From Nelumbo lutea (Eukaryota > Streptophyta > Magnoliopsida > Proteales > Nelumbonaceae), in assembly GCA_022828595.1 (NCBI GenBank), contig JAKGHH010000008.1, positions 23,738,378-23,802,377 of the forward strand: a stretch of DNA of 64,000 bases, read 5' to 3'. Numbering within the stretch: the first letter of the stretch is position 1; each line of letters starts with the position of its first letter. The translations under genes and the position numbers were made by a program. Below the pieces are notes generated by a model that was not told where the DNA came from, did no database searches, and saw only the letters and a program-made list of their open reading frames with translations. Positions 46,801 through 58,660 of the stretch are shown one piece after another.

Positions 46801-49250
46801 CTTGCCCTGCAACTTCATTTTATTACCTATATTCCCATGAATTGCTTATTTATGATCCATCTTTACTAGTTTTCCTATTCATCAAATCTCAGCATTCACA
46901 TCTCTTCTATGCTCATTTTATGGACATGTTTCTTGATTGTCCAACACTTGCCCCATATGATATAACATTGCTGGCCTAACATAGCCATTTTATGAACTTT
47001 TCTTAAAACATGAAAGCTAAGAATAAGAACTTTCTTTTTCTAGTGGTAACAGTATTAGGGTTTCTCTTCCCACAGATGTCTAATCAAGGTAAATTCTGTA
47101 AGTAACACATTCATCCATAGTGTTTGAGAGAGAAAGAGAGAGCCTGGACTACTTCATGTCTCTGCTTAGATCCAGGTGGCATGCCTCAGGCGTTTTTTCA
47201 TCACACCAAGAGGCAAGATAATGTGGAGGAGCACCAAGCTGCAAAATCCCAAGTTCTGAGATATGTTGCTATTTCCATAGATGGCCAAGTTGGCAATGGA
47301 TTTTTTTTATGCAAGGAAAGGTTATATAAATGAGGATAAACACAATAAAGAGGAGGGTCTCTCCACAATAAATCTTCCCAAAACTTCAGCCTGTTGCCGC
47401 ATTGGAGGCCATATCTAATATGTCGAGAAAAAGTGACTAAGACGGTCATGGTTGCTTTCCAAGGACTCCTACAGGTGAGATTCATAGAAGTTCCAGAATC
47501 CTACCCATGAGAACACAAGACATGCATGCTTTTAATTACCAAATGCTACAAAGAATTGTTCTCAATGGGAAACCTCCATAAACATTTTTCCCAACAAAGA
47601 AGTATTTCTATCCCTTAGTCGTCAAATCCCCAAACCCCCTTTTTTCCTTACTATTTATTACTTTATTCCAATTCAACAGGTGATCCTTCTTGTCATTCCC
47701 CAAGTCCCAAAAGAAGTCCCTAATGATTTTTTCAATTTTATTTATCACTTTGGTTGGGGCTCTAAACACTAAAAAGAAATACACTGGAAGATTAGATAAA
47801 GTAAAATTGATGAGTCAACCTACCTCACATGGAGATGTAATTTTTCTTCTAAATCACCAGTTTTTTGTAAATTTTTCAATTATCTCTTCCCAAAAGACTA
47901 GCCTTGACTCTCTCTCCACAATACCTAGAATTCCTTTCACAACTATGAAATCTTGAGAACCTCTAAACTCCCCCATAATGATGGTTTCATCTGCAAGTTG
48001 CAAACAAGAAGCCACCTTATATTTTCTAACCACTCTCAGCCCCCTGTCAAATGTCATTAAGCATTCCTGATAATTTGTTAGCAAATCATATGAATATCAA
48101 ACGCATGAAGAAAATTTATAAGCTAACAAAGCAAAGCTTGTGCATCAAGGGATTAGCTTACCTTCATGGTCGAGTTCAGCTTAAAACTTTGTTCTCTCTG
48201 TGACCAGCTTTGATGCCCTCCAAATAGTGGGAATGACAGAGAATCATTATTTACAGACTCATCCTCTAAAATATAGGACAAATGTTGGACAATTTTGTCA
48301 GATGTTCTTTCCTTTGGGATAACTATTGCATCAGGATCATCCTGAAGGGGAACTGGACAACCTGAAATTAACACACAGAACATTAGATGACTATAATTTT
48401 AGAGAAAATTTTTCAGTAGGAAAGAAATACATATAATCTTACGGTGTTGTGGTTTTGGTAGAAACCCCATTGTGTCCAACATCATAAATACCTTACTTTC
48501 TTTGTTACAAATAGCTGTAAAACAAAACCAAACAAAAAAATTTGCAAGACCATGTCAGCCTACTGAGTCCAGGAAAACAACATTCATATAAATCACTGCC
48601 ACTAATATCATTTAGGAAGTCCTGAACTCCAGTATGAATGACCAAATAAGACCTACCTGACGTCAATGCTTGATTGTATGTTGCTTCATATTGAATAGAA
48701 CTGGACACCTGGTGACCAAATTGGTTTCTTATTGAATATTTTTAATCATAGGTAAGTCGACCTAAAAAGCCTGTGTAATCGGACTGTAGGGACATAGATT
48801 ACATCTTACAGCTGACAAAATACAATAAACATAGCTAACAAAACGGCCTTTCATTTGGTCTCACAAACCTAGTGCCTGCCCATGATAACTTTGTCATTCC
48901 TACCTCCCTTCCCTACTAAAGAATCAGCTAACTCACCAGATCATTGGAGTGGAGATAAAATAGCATTTAAAGGACAGTTTCAGATTGTTGGTACACACAT
49001 ACTGGATGGTTTAAATAGGGCCATCCCTATATTAAAGTAGGCATAGAAATTTTTAGGAATAAATTATTTCAAAAAGTAGGCCTAGAAAATCAAGATTTTT
49101 TTTTTTACTTTTTTTATCAATAACAGAATATCAAGCTTTTAGACCAAGGACCATAGGTTAGAAATCTCCTAAAGGAATAACCAATGCAATTATAGAATCA
49201 TAGCAATGACAAGTTTGATGCAGAATCATAGCAAAGGGGAGAGAGAGAGG

Positions 49251-49287
<37 letters not shown>

Positions 49288-50370
49288 GGGGACATCTATG
49301 GGAAAATAAGTATTAGCAATGCTAAATCCAAATCTGGGCATGATAAGTAGAGTTCTGTGGATGATAACTAAAACCTCTAAGAAAAGGGTCGAGCTCATTT
49401 ATGAATCTTCAAGCAACTGATCTCAATCTTGATATCAGGAATTACAGAGCTTGGAAAAACAAGATTGATGTCAAGAATTCTATAGAGTTCCTTAAAATAC
49501 AACTATGGATATAGTAGCAGCTGTAGTTAGAGCACAAACGCCAAGAAGAATGAGACAACATGGCTAAGATCCTAACATGGAGAAAAAATACATAACTCTA
49601 CTTGGTTACTGCTCATTGTTAAAACTACAGCTCATGCTGCTGGAGAGGTGGATGGTTATTGAAGACTAATGAACTTTGTTGCCTATATCATGGGTTGTTA
49701 CAATTGACTTTTGTACAGACTTTGTTGCCTATTGCTTTCCCATGTTTATTAGTTTATTAAAGACTAACAAATTTTGTTGCCCATATCAATATCATTTTGC
49801 CTTATTTTTGCATGTCTTGAAAAGCAACTAGAATTCCTGATATTGATATTGTTTTTTCCATGTAGCTTTTACTTTTATCATGTTCAAAGACTGAACTTCA
49901 TTTCTCCAATGCCAAGAATTTATACAAAAGTTAATTGTAACAAGCATTACTGTAAACGTACATATACATAATTTCAAATAATTGGCATGAATAACTTGAT
50001 TCACATTACCTGAAAAAAAAGTTATAGAAGATTGGCAAGACCATATGTGAAATAACAATACTGCAAGGATGAGAAGCATCCACAATATGCCAATGACAAG
50101 AACTAAGCGTACGAAACCCCTCTTCCAAACAACCTTCATTGCATAATCTTGTGACATCCCCTCAGGAGAACAAAAACTACCTTCAACATATACATTCAGA
50201 AGTCAGAAAAGAGTTAGCTTATGTATTGACCCATTACAGCATAAGAAAGCCAGTACGGACCCCAAAACCTATGAAAAAACATTTTTACCTTTAGTCTTCC
50301 GACTTTGATTGCTCCGGTCTCCTCTGCGGTTTACCCGTAAAGAGACAGAACGTTGGACTTCGTTATACAT
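43848..50370 (-). CDS. DUF616 (MUCI70-type) probable hexosyltransferase, 7 exons
   Basis: Plant DUF616 proteins include MUCI70, a Golgi enzyme needed for pectin/mucilage synthesis and thought to be a hexosyltransferase, and TOD1, described as an alkaline ceramidase. My exons, in transcript order: 50370-50289, 50180-50010, 48514-48443, 48361-48162, 45705-45290, 44899-44715, 44221-43848. All have GT-AG borders and matching phases; the total is 1500 nt, 499 aa. The protein starts MYNEVQRSVSLRVNRRG. It has a single membrane anchor at ~51-73 (type II, Golgi-like), a Cys-containing stem (CPVPLQDDP), and the conserved catalytic region from ~175 with FVVASGIFDGYD, REDHQGGKWVGIWRLV, the acidic WIDGK motif at 297-301, RHKHHRSIYEEADAIK and REHTAINNLFSCLWFNEV. 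I see no lesions. The gene may be nearest to the shorter family members (about 460-500 aa) and not to MUCI70 itself. Confidence 0.9.
46434..46457. repeat. 24-base G run in an intron
   Basis: Twenty-four consecutive G residues, then CGG, inside the 2.5-kb intron between exons 4 and 5 of the DUF616 gene. It is the longest homopolymer in the window and could form G-quadruplexes or reflect a sequencing problem. Confidence 0.9.
49238..49285. repeat. GA microsatellite in an intron of the DUF616 gene
   Basis: Interrupted (GA)n with G-rich breaks. It is likely to be length-variable. The short open frame read across it is not a gene. Confidence 0.9.
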
Positions 50371-52682
50371 AATTATATCTTTGATTGAACTTCAATGTTC
50401 ATAATTACTTCTTTAGATATATCCTATTTTCCAGCAGAACTGAATTCAACGATCAAAATGAAAAGCATTCAATAGAAACATATTAGGTAATTGAATCTAT
50501 ATGCAGAAAATGAACAAAAGAAAATAATGAGAGTAGATACAATGTATAAAATTCATATTAAGCTATGATGTGGGGCTGCACTTCTAGGGAAAAGCACATT
50601 TAATGCTGCTTCTGCAAGTCTATAACAAGTAAACAAAATGAATCTGAAGAGAAAAACACATCTAATCCTGTTTCTGTAAGCCTATAGCAAGTAAACAAAA
50701 AGAATCTGAAGAGAAAAACACATTTAATGCTGTTTGGCAGCATGCTCCAGCATAAGCAACAAGTGCCAAAGTCAACAGCTGGCTGGGTCATAATCCATTG
50801 GAGAAGGAAAAACTGGAATTACTCTTAATCCATTGTAAATTTGTATATACAATACTCAAGTTAGCAAATCATGTCTGCATTTTCAATGTCTTAGGAGTGA
50901 AATGTATATTTTGTTCTGATTGCACACCACATAAAAGGCCAGAGGAGATATTAGATGTTCTGATTGTGTATCATTAGATTTGAAGCCTTTTATGTTCTGA
51001 ATCTTGTTTTCTCAAATCGTAAAATTCATTAGAGAATGAGGGAAAGGGTGGCAAACAGTGATATCATTTTTGAGAAAACAAACAGCGATTTCATTGTTGT
51101 AAAGATTTTATGATCCCAGATCAAATCACATTAATCTAGGTTCTAAAGTTTCAGTTGAAATGATTGTGAGAAAAAAATGGGTCTTGTGAGCCAGGAACCT
51201 GCTTTAGTAACTTAAATTAGGGAGATGCAATTCAGCAGGGTCCACCCATTGAGCTAATTTTATCTCTTGCCTCCGAAATTGAACCGTAAAAACCACGGTT
51301 GTTCAAAAGTTTCTTGTAAGTTGACAGTTGCCATTGGAGATTTAAGATTACTCTCTGTCTCTGATGTGTTCTCAAACTTAAATCTCTGCTCACTATCTTC
51401 TCTTATCACTTATTTAAATTCTAAAATGAAAGAAGAATAAAAAGGACGAAACACAAACCACTTGCAAATCAGCACAAATTTCAATTGTAAAAAAGACATC
51501 TTTGCTTCATTCATCAAAATCACTTTTTTCTAAACACTTATTTCTCACAAATGAAATAACCCGTTTACAACAGAATCCAACATACACATGGAAAAAGAGG
51601 AAAGAGGAAATCCTAAACACAGATAGGATACCAATCGACAAACCAAGACTCTCAAACTCCCAACCAAAAATCAACTCCATTATTTCCTTCACACGACAAT
51701 GACGCTTCTGAATGCTTCACTCTTCAACTAGAACCAAAAGAAACAAACAAGAAAACAAAGGCAACTTGGAGTCTTGCTTTGAAATGAATAATTTATTAAG
51801 TTTTTGTTTTAAAGAATTAATTAAATTGAATCTGAAACAGACAGAACCAAGAAACTGGATTACCTCTTTCGTTGATCTGAAAGGGAGATCGACGCTAATA
51901 GCGCTTTGTTCCACCGAGAAATAATGAGAACTTCCAAATAATAAATCTGAGAGGTATTACTTCAATGGAGACTTGGAGCAGAAGAAGATTCGTCGGTGGT
52001 GTTAAAAGATCGCTTCAATGGCGACTTGGAGCGGAAGAGGAATTTAAGGCGTTGAACCTTGCTTCAATAGCTGAGAGGAGAAGTTGAAGCCTCATCAACA
52101 GAGGCGACTAATGGAGATTTGGAAGGGATAAGGGCTGTCGGTGGTGCTGAAGGTTGCTTCAATGGCGACTTTGGGGATTGGAACTGAATAAGAAAACTGA
52201 AAGCGTTACAGGCTTGCAGCGAGTGGCGATTCGACCCGCTACGTAGATGGGTGGGTCTGGGCGTGTTTCAAATTATTCGGATCGACGAACCCGGATGTCG
52301 TGAAACTCCACGCACATAGCATCCAAAAACATATTAAGAATATCTTCCGTACAGTATGTTAAATCATGAGGGATGTTACTAATGTGCGGCTGAAATTGTT
52401 TTTTGAGAATGTGTGGAATGATTTTGTTCACAGGGAATCCCGTTGCCCCTTACATGTAGCCTCATAAATGATCCATTTATGGTTCAACTCATTTTAAGAG
52501 ATTTTATAAGGTTTTAAGGTAAAGGTGGAGGCAATGGCGTAGTTAATTATTTTTTCGACGAGGTCCGTCCATAGCTTGTATTAAAAATATTTATGGTTTT
52601 AATAAAAGTAATAAAAATAATTTAAAATATTACTTTAGCATAAAATAAAAATTGTCATTTTACATTTGTCCTCACTTGGGGT
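50371..52682. other. Upstream region and leader of the DUF616 gene
   Basis: The GC-rich stretch 51840-52300 is probably the first (non-coding) exon and promoter, which would imply a leader intron of about 1.4 kb before the ATG. It holds a repeated phrase, listed separately. A triplicated phrase at about 50590-50745 ('gaagagaaaaacacat' plus 'taatgctg/taatcctg' and 'aagtaaacaaa') is a small tandem repeat with a period of about 60 bases. 52300-52682 is AT-rich and featureless. Confidence 0.45.
51960..52180. repeat. Short direct repeats in the putative leader
   Basis: 'cttcaatgg(a/c)gactt' occurs near 51960, 52012 and 52158. A longer unit with 'gtcggtggtg', a short spacer and 'cttcaatggcgactt' occurs from 51992 and again from 52137. 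In gene orientation these lie in the presumed first exon or promoter. Confidence 0.6.
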
Positions 52683-53296
52683 TGTTAGTCCGGCGAGGTT
52701 GTTTCAATGCTTAAGTTAGTATATTTGTTGCGAGTTGAAATAGTTTAAGAATGCAGAGAGCTAGAGAGCATAGAAATCACACGTACCTTGAACATCTAGG
52801 GGTGGAGCCTTTATATAGTCAAGTCCTCACGGGTTTCATGGATCAGTTCTGGGATCTTTGTCACAATAGGACCCGTTTCCATGTTAGTTGGAAGATAACT
52901 CTGCCAACCGATAAGGTTCATCACTTCCAGCCGAATCGGTCACGGAGGTAATGCTAGCTGTTACACGGTGTGATCCCGTGAGGCTCGGGATCCGTTGGAG
53001 GGGTTTTTGGGATCACCACGTAGTGGCATGTCGGTATCCCCAAACTGATGTCTTTAAGTCTTGAACTGGGTTGAGTGCCAAAGTGCCTTGGCATCCAGGT
53101 GTACTTGCTGCGATCTGGTATCGAGGCGATCCTGTCTCAAGGTGGCCTTGTCCCAAGGTCACTTTAGCCCAGGATGGTTGAGTACCCAAGCTTGATCTGC
53201 TGCGAACTGGTCATGATAAGCTGAGTTGTCATCTCTTGATCAGGTCATGTCCATGTGTCCCCACTTTACTAGGTCGGGCCAAATCACCCTTCATCA
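52683..53296 (-). repeat. 3' LTR (left copy), truncated
   Basis: Aligns along its length with 55573-56185 and ends at the same inner TCATCA. The outer ~100 bases present in the other LTR (55472-55572) are absent; the flanking DNA at 52580-52682 is unrelated. A TATA-like 'ctatataaagg' in minus orientation lies near 52811-52821. Confidence 0.82.
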
Positions 53297-53314
53297 ATTT
53301 CGCCCCACTCCCCG
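53297..53314 (-). other. Polypurine tract of the LTR element
   Basis: On the minus strand these 18 bases read CGGGGAGTGGGGCGAAAT directly before the TGATGAAGG start of the 3' LTR. A purine-rich tract against the 3' LTR is the plus-strand primer of LTR elements, so position and sequence both fix the orientation. Confidence 0.8.
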
Positions 53315-53770
53315 AGCCAGGGGTCCCAACCCGATGCAGGAAGTTCATGACAAGACAAGTGGATTTGGCCCGAGGTCCGAGCGGCTTGTCGGACGAATCG
53401 TTGGTCAAACTTGTTAGGCTATCCGGCTCAACCAGGAATAACCCAAGCCGCGTCTGGTTTACGCGCGGATGTCACGCGATCTATAAACTTCGTGGACGTA
53501 AAAAAAGTGCTAAACCGATTCAACCTCAGAATAACCCAGGAGCCATTGGATTGCTTCAATCTTGACCGTTGATTTTTTGACATACCGGCTATAAATAGGG
53601 GGCCCGAGACTCATTTGCTTTGCCACAAATTCACAAATCATTGTTATGAGGTCGCATTCAAGCTTCTTAGCTCGGTTTCTCCAATCCAGTGTCTTCTTTC
53701 AGTTCAATCTTCTTCTTGGTGAGTCTTCCCTTGCTTTCCTTTCTGATTCAGTTCTTTTCTATGTCTAGTT

Positions 53771-54572
53771 CTAGCTTCGCGTTGAGAGGTGTGTAACTCG
53801 TTCATTCAACTGGCAGAGTTCGGGAATGCCAACCCGACCTGTGAGATTGTGAAGGAGATCAGCTCCCGGACTTGTTTCCTCCCCCAGTTGGGGACTTGCT
53901 CTTTCTTCACTTGTTGTCACCGTTACCTGTGCCGTCACCTTCTCTTTTCCTTTTTTTGTTGGATTCTCAGTCTTTTGGTTCATCTCTTCCTCGGTCCCGA
54001 TGAACTGATCGGCAAGCTTGAAGAATTACGTGATGTTCTTCGGCTTATTGGCCACCACATGCCACTTAAATTCTCTGTGTTGTGCATTTCTTGGCAACTG
54101 TGAGCCTCACTACTAGATCTAGATCAGGGATCTGCAAGCAGGTGTCGTTGAAGCGTTTAATGTAGCTTCTAATCAACTCCCCTTCTCTCTGAACTATGTT
54201 TGGGATGCTTTCTTGGGACATTGGACACTTCTTGCTGGTGATGAAGTGCGAAGTGAATAACTCTATGAACTGTGCCCAACTTCTGATCGTCCCTGGCGAG
54301 AGGTTCCTATACCACATGCGAGCTACTCCTTTAAATGTTGTGGAGAAGACTATGCACATGCAGGACTCATCAGCCCCGGCTAGGTGCATCTGAGACTGGA
54401 ATGAGTCTACATGATCACTTGGATCGAAGGATCCGTCGTACTTGTCCAGATGAGGCATTTTAAAATCTTTTGGCATAGAGGACGCCAGGAGCTCGGAGGA
54501 TAGAGGAGATGACCCGGACAGGAGAGGAGAAGACTTTGTGGCCACTGAGCTCGCCTCCTCTTTACCTTTCAC
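53771..54572 (-). pseudogene. Gypsy-type gag, broken
   Basis: The best frame (54572-54066) shows a retrotransposon Gag core: DKYDGSFDPSDHVDSFQSQM, then FSTTFKGVARMWYRNL, then a SWAQFIELFTSHF segment and a REGELIRSYIKRFND segment. It stops early at 54066. Similarity of the usual downstream kind resumes in another frame beyond it (around 54050-53770, with an acidic/basic tail), so there is a frame break. Upstream of 54572 the leader and N-terminal region are also interrupted by stops. I see no zinc knuckle. It cannot encode a complete Gag. Confidence 0.75.
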
Positions 54573-55451
54573 TTGCTCTGGTGGCTGGGAATGGCGAGCT
54601 GGCTACGAGCTGTAGTTCGTTGTGCCTTGTGACGCTTTTGTTATTACTTCTTGACCGGCTCCACATTAGTGTTGCTGACTTCCGTATGATTTGGTACTGT
54701 TCTAGCACGGAGTGGCTCTGGGTGTTGAGCCTAGCTACCATGAATGGATGGGCCTTGTTTTGAGTCCGCGGCCAGGGGCCCGAACCGGTTGCCTGTGAGT
54801 GAGCCCTCTTGATGAGAAGGCTGAGGTAATGTGGCCCTGGCGGGCTGAGTGTCTCCCGATCTGTTCAAGTTGCCCTAAGAAGCGGGCGGGGTGACTTGTC
54901 TATCCCTCCTACTGCAAGACGAGACCTGACTCCCAAGAGGAAGTGGGACTTGAGAGGTCTCGCCTCGGCGGGGAGAGCGATTCTGCTGACGACGGCGGGG
55001 TTGATTCTGTTGCACCGTCGGGTGCCGAGGTGGAACCGGCTACGGATTCTGTTGTAGCATAGGGAACTGCTATTGGTAAAAGTGATGGAGGACTTGTTGC
55101 TGATAGTACTGGAACTGTTGGACCTGTTGTATTTGGACCTAAATGGCCCGAACACAGTGTACCAGGTCATCAAGCTGGGATTGCCCAACTCCAGGAGGAA
55201 CCACAGGCGGTTCAGCGAAGGTCACACCAACTACTGGGGGGAGTGGCGCATTTACATGTGTAGTCGCTTGAGGCATGGTCAACGTTGGGACCCTAGCCGC
55301 AGTAAGCGGTATGGTGAACTGACCGATGCAAACAAATGGTAGTTGAGGCTACCCCCCGGAGAAGTCCGCCTCATTGTTTTGTCCAGCATTGCTGGAGGAA
55401 GTCATGGATTTGATTATGTTACTGATGGTGGAGAAAGGCTTTTTGTAGCGT

Positions 55452-55469
55452 TTCCCACAAACGGCGCCA
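55452..55469 (-). other. Primer-binding site, tRNA-Asp type
   Basis: On the minus strand TGGCGCCGTT begins two bases inside the 5' LTR end (CATCA at 55472). These 10 bases are complementary to the 3' end of plant tRNA-Asp (…AACGGCGCCA). The following bases diverge from the usual GCCGGGGA. This primer type is common in plant Ty3/gypsy elements. Confidence 0.8.
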
Positions 55470-55471
55470 AA

Positions 55472-56185
55472 TGATGTTACGCAATCTAACTGCTCCCTAC
55501 TGAAGGTGATCTGGCTTCCAAGCGGACGATGGACTAAGTTGGTCTAAAAAGGAGGATCGGAGAACCCAGGGTTGCTAGCCCGGTGAGGTCACTCCGATGC
55601 TTAAGTTAATATACTTGTTGCGATCTAAAATAGCTTAAGAATGCAAAGGGCTAGAGAGCATAGAAATCACGCGTACCTTGAACCTTCGGTGGTGGAGCCT
55701 TTATATAGTCGAGTCCTTGTGGATTTCGCGGATCAATTCTAGGATCTTCGTCACGATAGGACTCGTTTCCGCGTTAGTTGGAAGATAATGCTGCCAACCG
55801 ATAAGGTTCATCACTTTCGCCCAAACCGGTCGGTGAGATAATGCTAGTTGTTACACGGTGTGATCCCGTAAGGCCCGGGATCCGTTGGAGGGGTTTTCAG
55901 GATCACCACATAGTGGCATGTCGGTATCCTCGAATTGATGTCTTTAAGTCCCGAACTGGGTTGAGTGCCGAAGTGCCTTGGCATCGAGGTGTTCTTGTTG
56001 CAATCTGGTACTGAGGCGATCCCGTCTCGAGGTGGCTTTGTCCCGAGGTCACTTTAGCCTGGGATGGTTGGGTACCCGAGCTCGATTTGTTGTGGACTGG
56101 TCATGAAAGATGAGTTGTCATCTCTTGATCAGGTCGTGTCCACATGTCCCCTCTTTACTAGGTTGGGCCAAATCACCCTTCATCA
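55472..56185 (-). repeat. 5' LTR (right copy), complete
   Basis: 714 bases bounded by TGATG and CATCA, which are mutual reverse complements, as expected for LTR ends. A 'gactatataaaggctcc' promoter-like motif in minus orientation lies near 55693-55709. The bases outside (CCAAT) would be the target copy, but its partner is lost with the left LTR end. Confidence 0.85.
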
Positions 56186-56213
56186 CCAATTGTTTCCACA
56201 AAAAAAAAAGTTC

Positions 56214-56551
56214 AAATTCAATCCAATGAATATTATAAATTAATTTGGACCTTTTTAATTCAATATCTAGACTGTTAATCTGTTTAAAATCATTTTTTAT
56301 TTAAATTGATTTCAACTCAAACCCGGTCCATTGACACATATATTCTTATCTTATATTAATGGATTGGATGTCGGCTTAATTCAATCATATTCAATATAAA
56401 TTTGTTACGGATGGACCAGGTCTAATCCAATCTAATAAATATTTTGGACCAAATTAGTCTAATTCAATATCTTGTTGGTCCGTATAATCCATCCAAATTG
56501 ATTTTGGAGTAGATGGGGTCCAATCCAAAACCAGTCCATTGACACTCTTAG
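56214..56551. mobile_element. hAT-type MITE fragment, family D
   Basis: The right end is the reverse complement of TAAGAGTGTCAATGG, and the interior has 'caatccaatgaata' and 'ggaccaggt' motifs as in the other family D copies. The left end is missing next to the LTR element, so one insertion or deletion has removed it. Confidence 0.6.
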
Positions 56552-57284
56552 ATAAAACCCATAAATATATAATTTTAGAAGGAAAATTTGGAAACACATC
56601 GAATTATTAAGTGAATCATACACAATTATAAATAAAAAAGTTAGAGAACTTATACTTTATCTTCTTTGTTTTTATATTTGTCATGCTTTCAATTAAAATA
56701 ATGTGGTAAATGAGTTATTGATGATAACTTTATAACAAGTCTTGCATAAAAAAAATAAGAACAATTAAGTTCAAAATTCATATGCATAAGATATTTGAGA
56801 GGCAAGTATTCAATTGGAATGCTAGCTTTCTTTTAAAGCTTTTTCTTTTTTATTTATTTTTCTTATTTAAAGTTAAAACGCAAGGGATTTTGCCTTTATG
56901 TTTTTTATAGCCCATGTTTCTTGTCTCTTAATAAGCTAATCCACTCTTTAATATTTAAGATGTTAAATTGACTCCATTCCTTTAAATTTTTATTTAATTT
57001 TATTGGAGAGTGTGAGGTCAATATGGAAAAATGGCTTAAATAATATCTGTAGCTTTTCTTTCAAATCCAATGACCCCACTCACATATATGTAGCTCTACC
57101 CTTGGACAGAGGCGAGGTGGTCGGGTGTCACAGGGGCGAGCTGTGAGCCTCAAGGTAGTTTGAGGCATAAACCTATGGCAAAAAAAAAAAAAAAATATTA
57201 TGGACTTATATATGTGATATATAAGACATGAATTCGAATTCTAGTAGTTATTGTTTTAATTTGCACACGATAAGAACAATGCCA
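56552..57284. other. Intergenic DNA, nothing recognised
   Basis: AT-rich with an A run near 57180. No supported gene. Confidence 0.4.
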
Positions 57285-57455
57285 AATAGGAATTGGAATC
57301 CCATTCCTATTCTTGATAAAATGGCATTCTCTCATGGCCATTCTTACACTTCTCCCTTGGGAATGAAATCTAATTTTTAATTCTTGTTTGAATCAAACAA
57401 ACTATGAGCATAAACCATTTCGAATCTGATTCTGCTTATGAACCAAAAGGACCCT
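57285..57455. repeat. MITE-like repeat of the 'gaatgg' type
   Basis: Contains 'aggaattggaatccc', 'atggccattctt' and ends 'aaccaaaaggaccctaaa'. Related to 18.2, 25.4-26.1 and 40.8 kb. The ends are approximate. Confidence 0.45.
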
Positions 57456-57564
57456 AAATAGAAGACTATATTGGGCTAGATACATGGTTCAACACAAAAC
57501 AGACACAATTCTAATTTATTTATTTAATAAATATACATATATTATTACAAATAGATAATTAAAA

Positions 57565-57568
<4 letters not shown>

Positions 57569-57611
<43 letters not shown>
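57569..57611. repeat. (TA)n microsatellite
   Basis: About 20 uninterrupted TA units. The minus-strand open frame across it (a run of Tyr-Ile) is an artefact. Confidence 0.95.
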
Positions 57612-57612
<1 letters not shown>

Positions 57613-57905
57613 TATGTATCACCAATTTTTGAAAAACACCAAACCAAAAGTGAACCGATTAGTTTAGTTAAGCGGATATTTTGGTTTGTCTTCCTCAATT
57701 TGGTTTGCTTTTTATATTTTTGTTGAACACCCCTAATGAAGACTGCATAAAAGGAATTTAAAATGGGTAATTTGGTTATTTTACCACCCACTATAGCGTT
57801 AGTTAACAGTATTAGACTTAAAAGTGCTGATTTTATAATGTCCTAAGCCTTGCTAAAGGGGTGGGAGTCCATTGAAGCCAGATCTTTTATTCCCAACCTT
57901 GCCTC

Positions 57906-58235
57906 TAGGGGCATCAATTAGATTGGATTTGATCTAATCCGATCAAGTCCAATTCAATCTAATTAGACCAATTTGGACTGGTCCAATTCAATATTTGGAC
58001 CATTCAATCTGTCCAAATTCATTTTGATTTAGATTGGTTTCAACTCAAATCTGGTCCATTAATACATATATTCTTTATCTTATATCAATGGAGCAGATAT
58101 TGGCTTAATCCAACCCAATCTAATATAAATTTGTTACAGACGGACCAGATCCAATCCAATATGTCTTGTTGGTCCGTCCAATTTGATTTTGGATTGGACA
58201 GGATCCAATCCAAAACCGGTCTATTGACACCCTTA
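57906..58235. mobile_element. hAT-type MITE, family D, copy 3
   Basis: A 330-bp element starting TAGGGGCATCAATTAG and ending with TTGACACCCTTA, an inverted match. The exact 8-bp CTTGCCTC lies on both sides (57898-57905 and 58236-58243). This is the best preserved family D insertion. Confidence 0.88.
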
Positions 58236-58433
58236 CTTGCCTCGGCAGCTTTTTAAAACATTGGATATTTCAGGGTTAGGTTGGATAAAAAGGATCTAAT
58301 AATTAAACCTAAATCCCCCAAACCCTTTAAAATAGCATTTTAATGGGTTCAAAAACTGATAAACTGATATGTATTGTACAATACACTCCAATATATGCTG
58401 GATTGTTTCAACCTTCGTTCCACTATATCAGAT

Positions 58434-58660
58434 TTAGGGCTGCAACTTGGGTTGGGTTAGTTTGAATCTAACCTGAAAAATTAGGGTTGGCTTGGGTCGG
58501 ATTGATATTTAGGTTAGGATTGACCTTTGGGTAACTCAACCCGATCTAACCCAAACCTAACTCTACTATAGCCTTTGTGCATGTGAATTATTAGGGTTAG
58601 GGGTGTAAGTTGGGCCGGGTTAGGTCAATTGAGATCAACCCTTTGGGTTTTGATTGGGGA
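58434..58660. mobile_element. hAT-like MITE, family C, partial
   Basis: Starts TAGGGCTGCAACTTGG, with 'gggttaggtt' and 'aacccaaacctaac' motifs inside. A second similar start (TAGGGGTGTAAGTTGG) near 58598 suggests two nested or fused copies. The right ends are not resolved. Confidence 0.5.

Larger units (their letters stand above)
52683..56185 (-). mobile_element. Gag-only Ty3/gypsy-type LTR element, truncated at one LTR
   Basis: A ~3.5-kb LTR retrotransposon read on the minus strand: 5' LTR 55472-56185, primer-binding site 55452-55469, gag remnants ~54600-53770, polypurine tract 53297-53314, 3' LTR 53296 to 52683. The ~2.2-kb interior has no room for protease, reverse transcriptase, RNase H and integrase, and I see none of them. 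This resembles non-autonomous gag-only elements (TR-GAG type) or a deletion derivative. The LTRs clearly differ: 8 differences in a 70-base stretch that I compared. The insertion is therefore not recent. The outer ~100 bases of the 3' LTR are missing, which also explains why no 5-bp target duplication is seen. Confidence 0.85.

Noticed and set aside
49198..49398. Minus-strand frame with a Ser-Leu run
   Set aside because: Created by the GA microsatellite in an intron.
57516..57791. Minus-strand frame with a Tyr-Ile run
   Set aside because: Created by the TA microsatellite.
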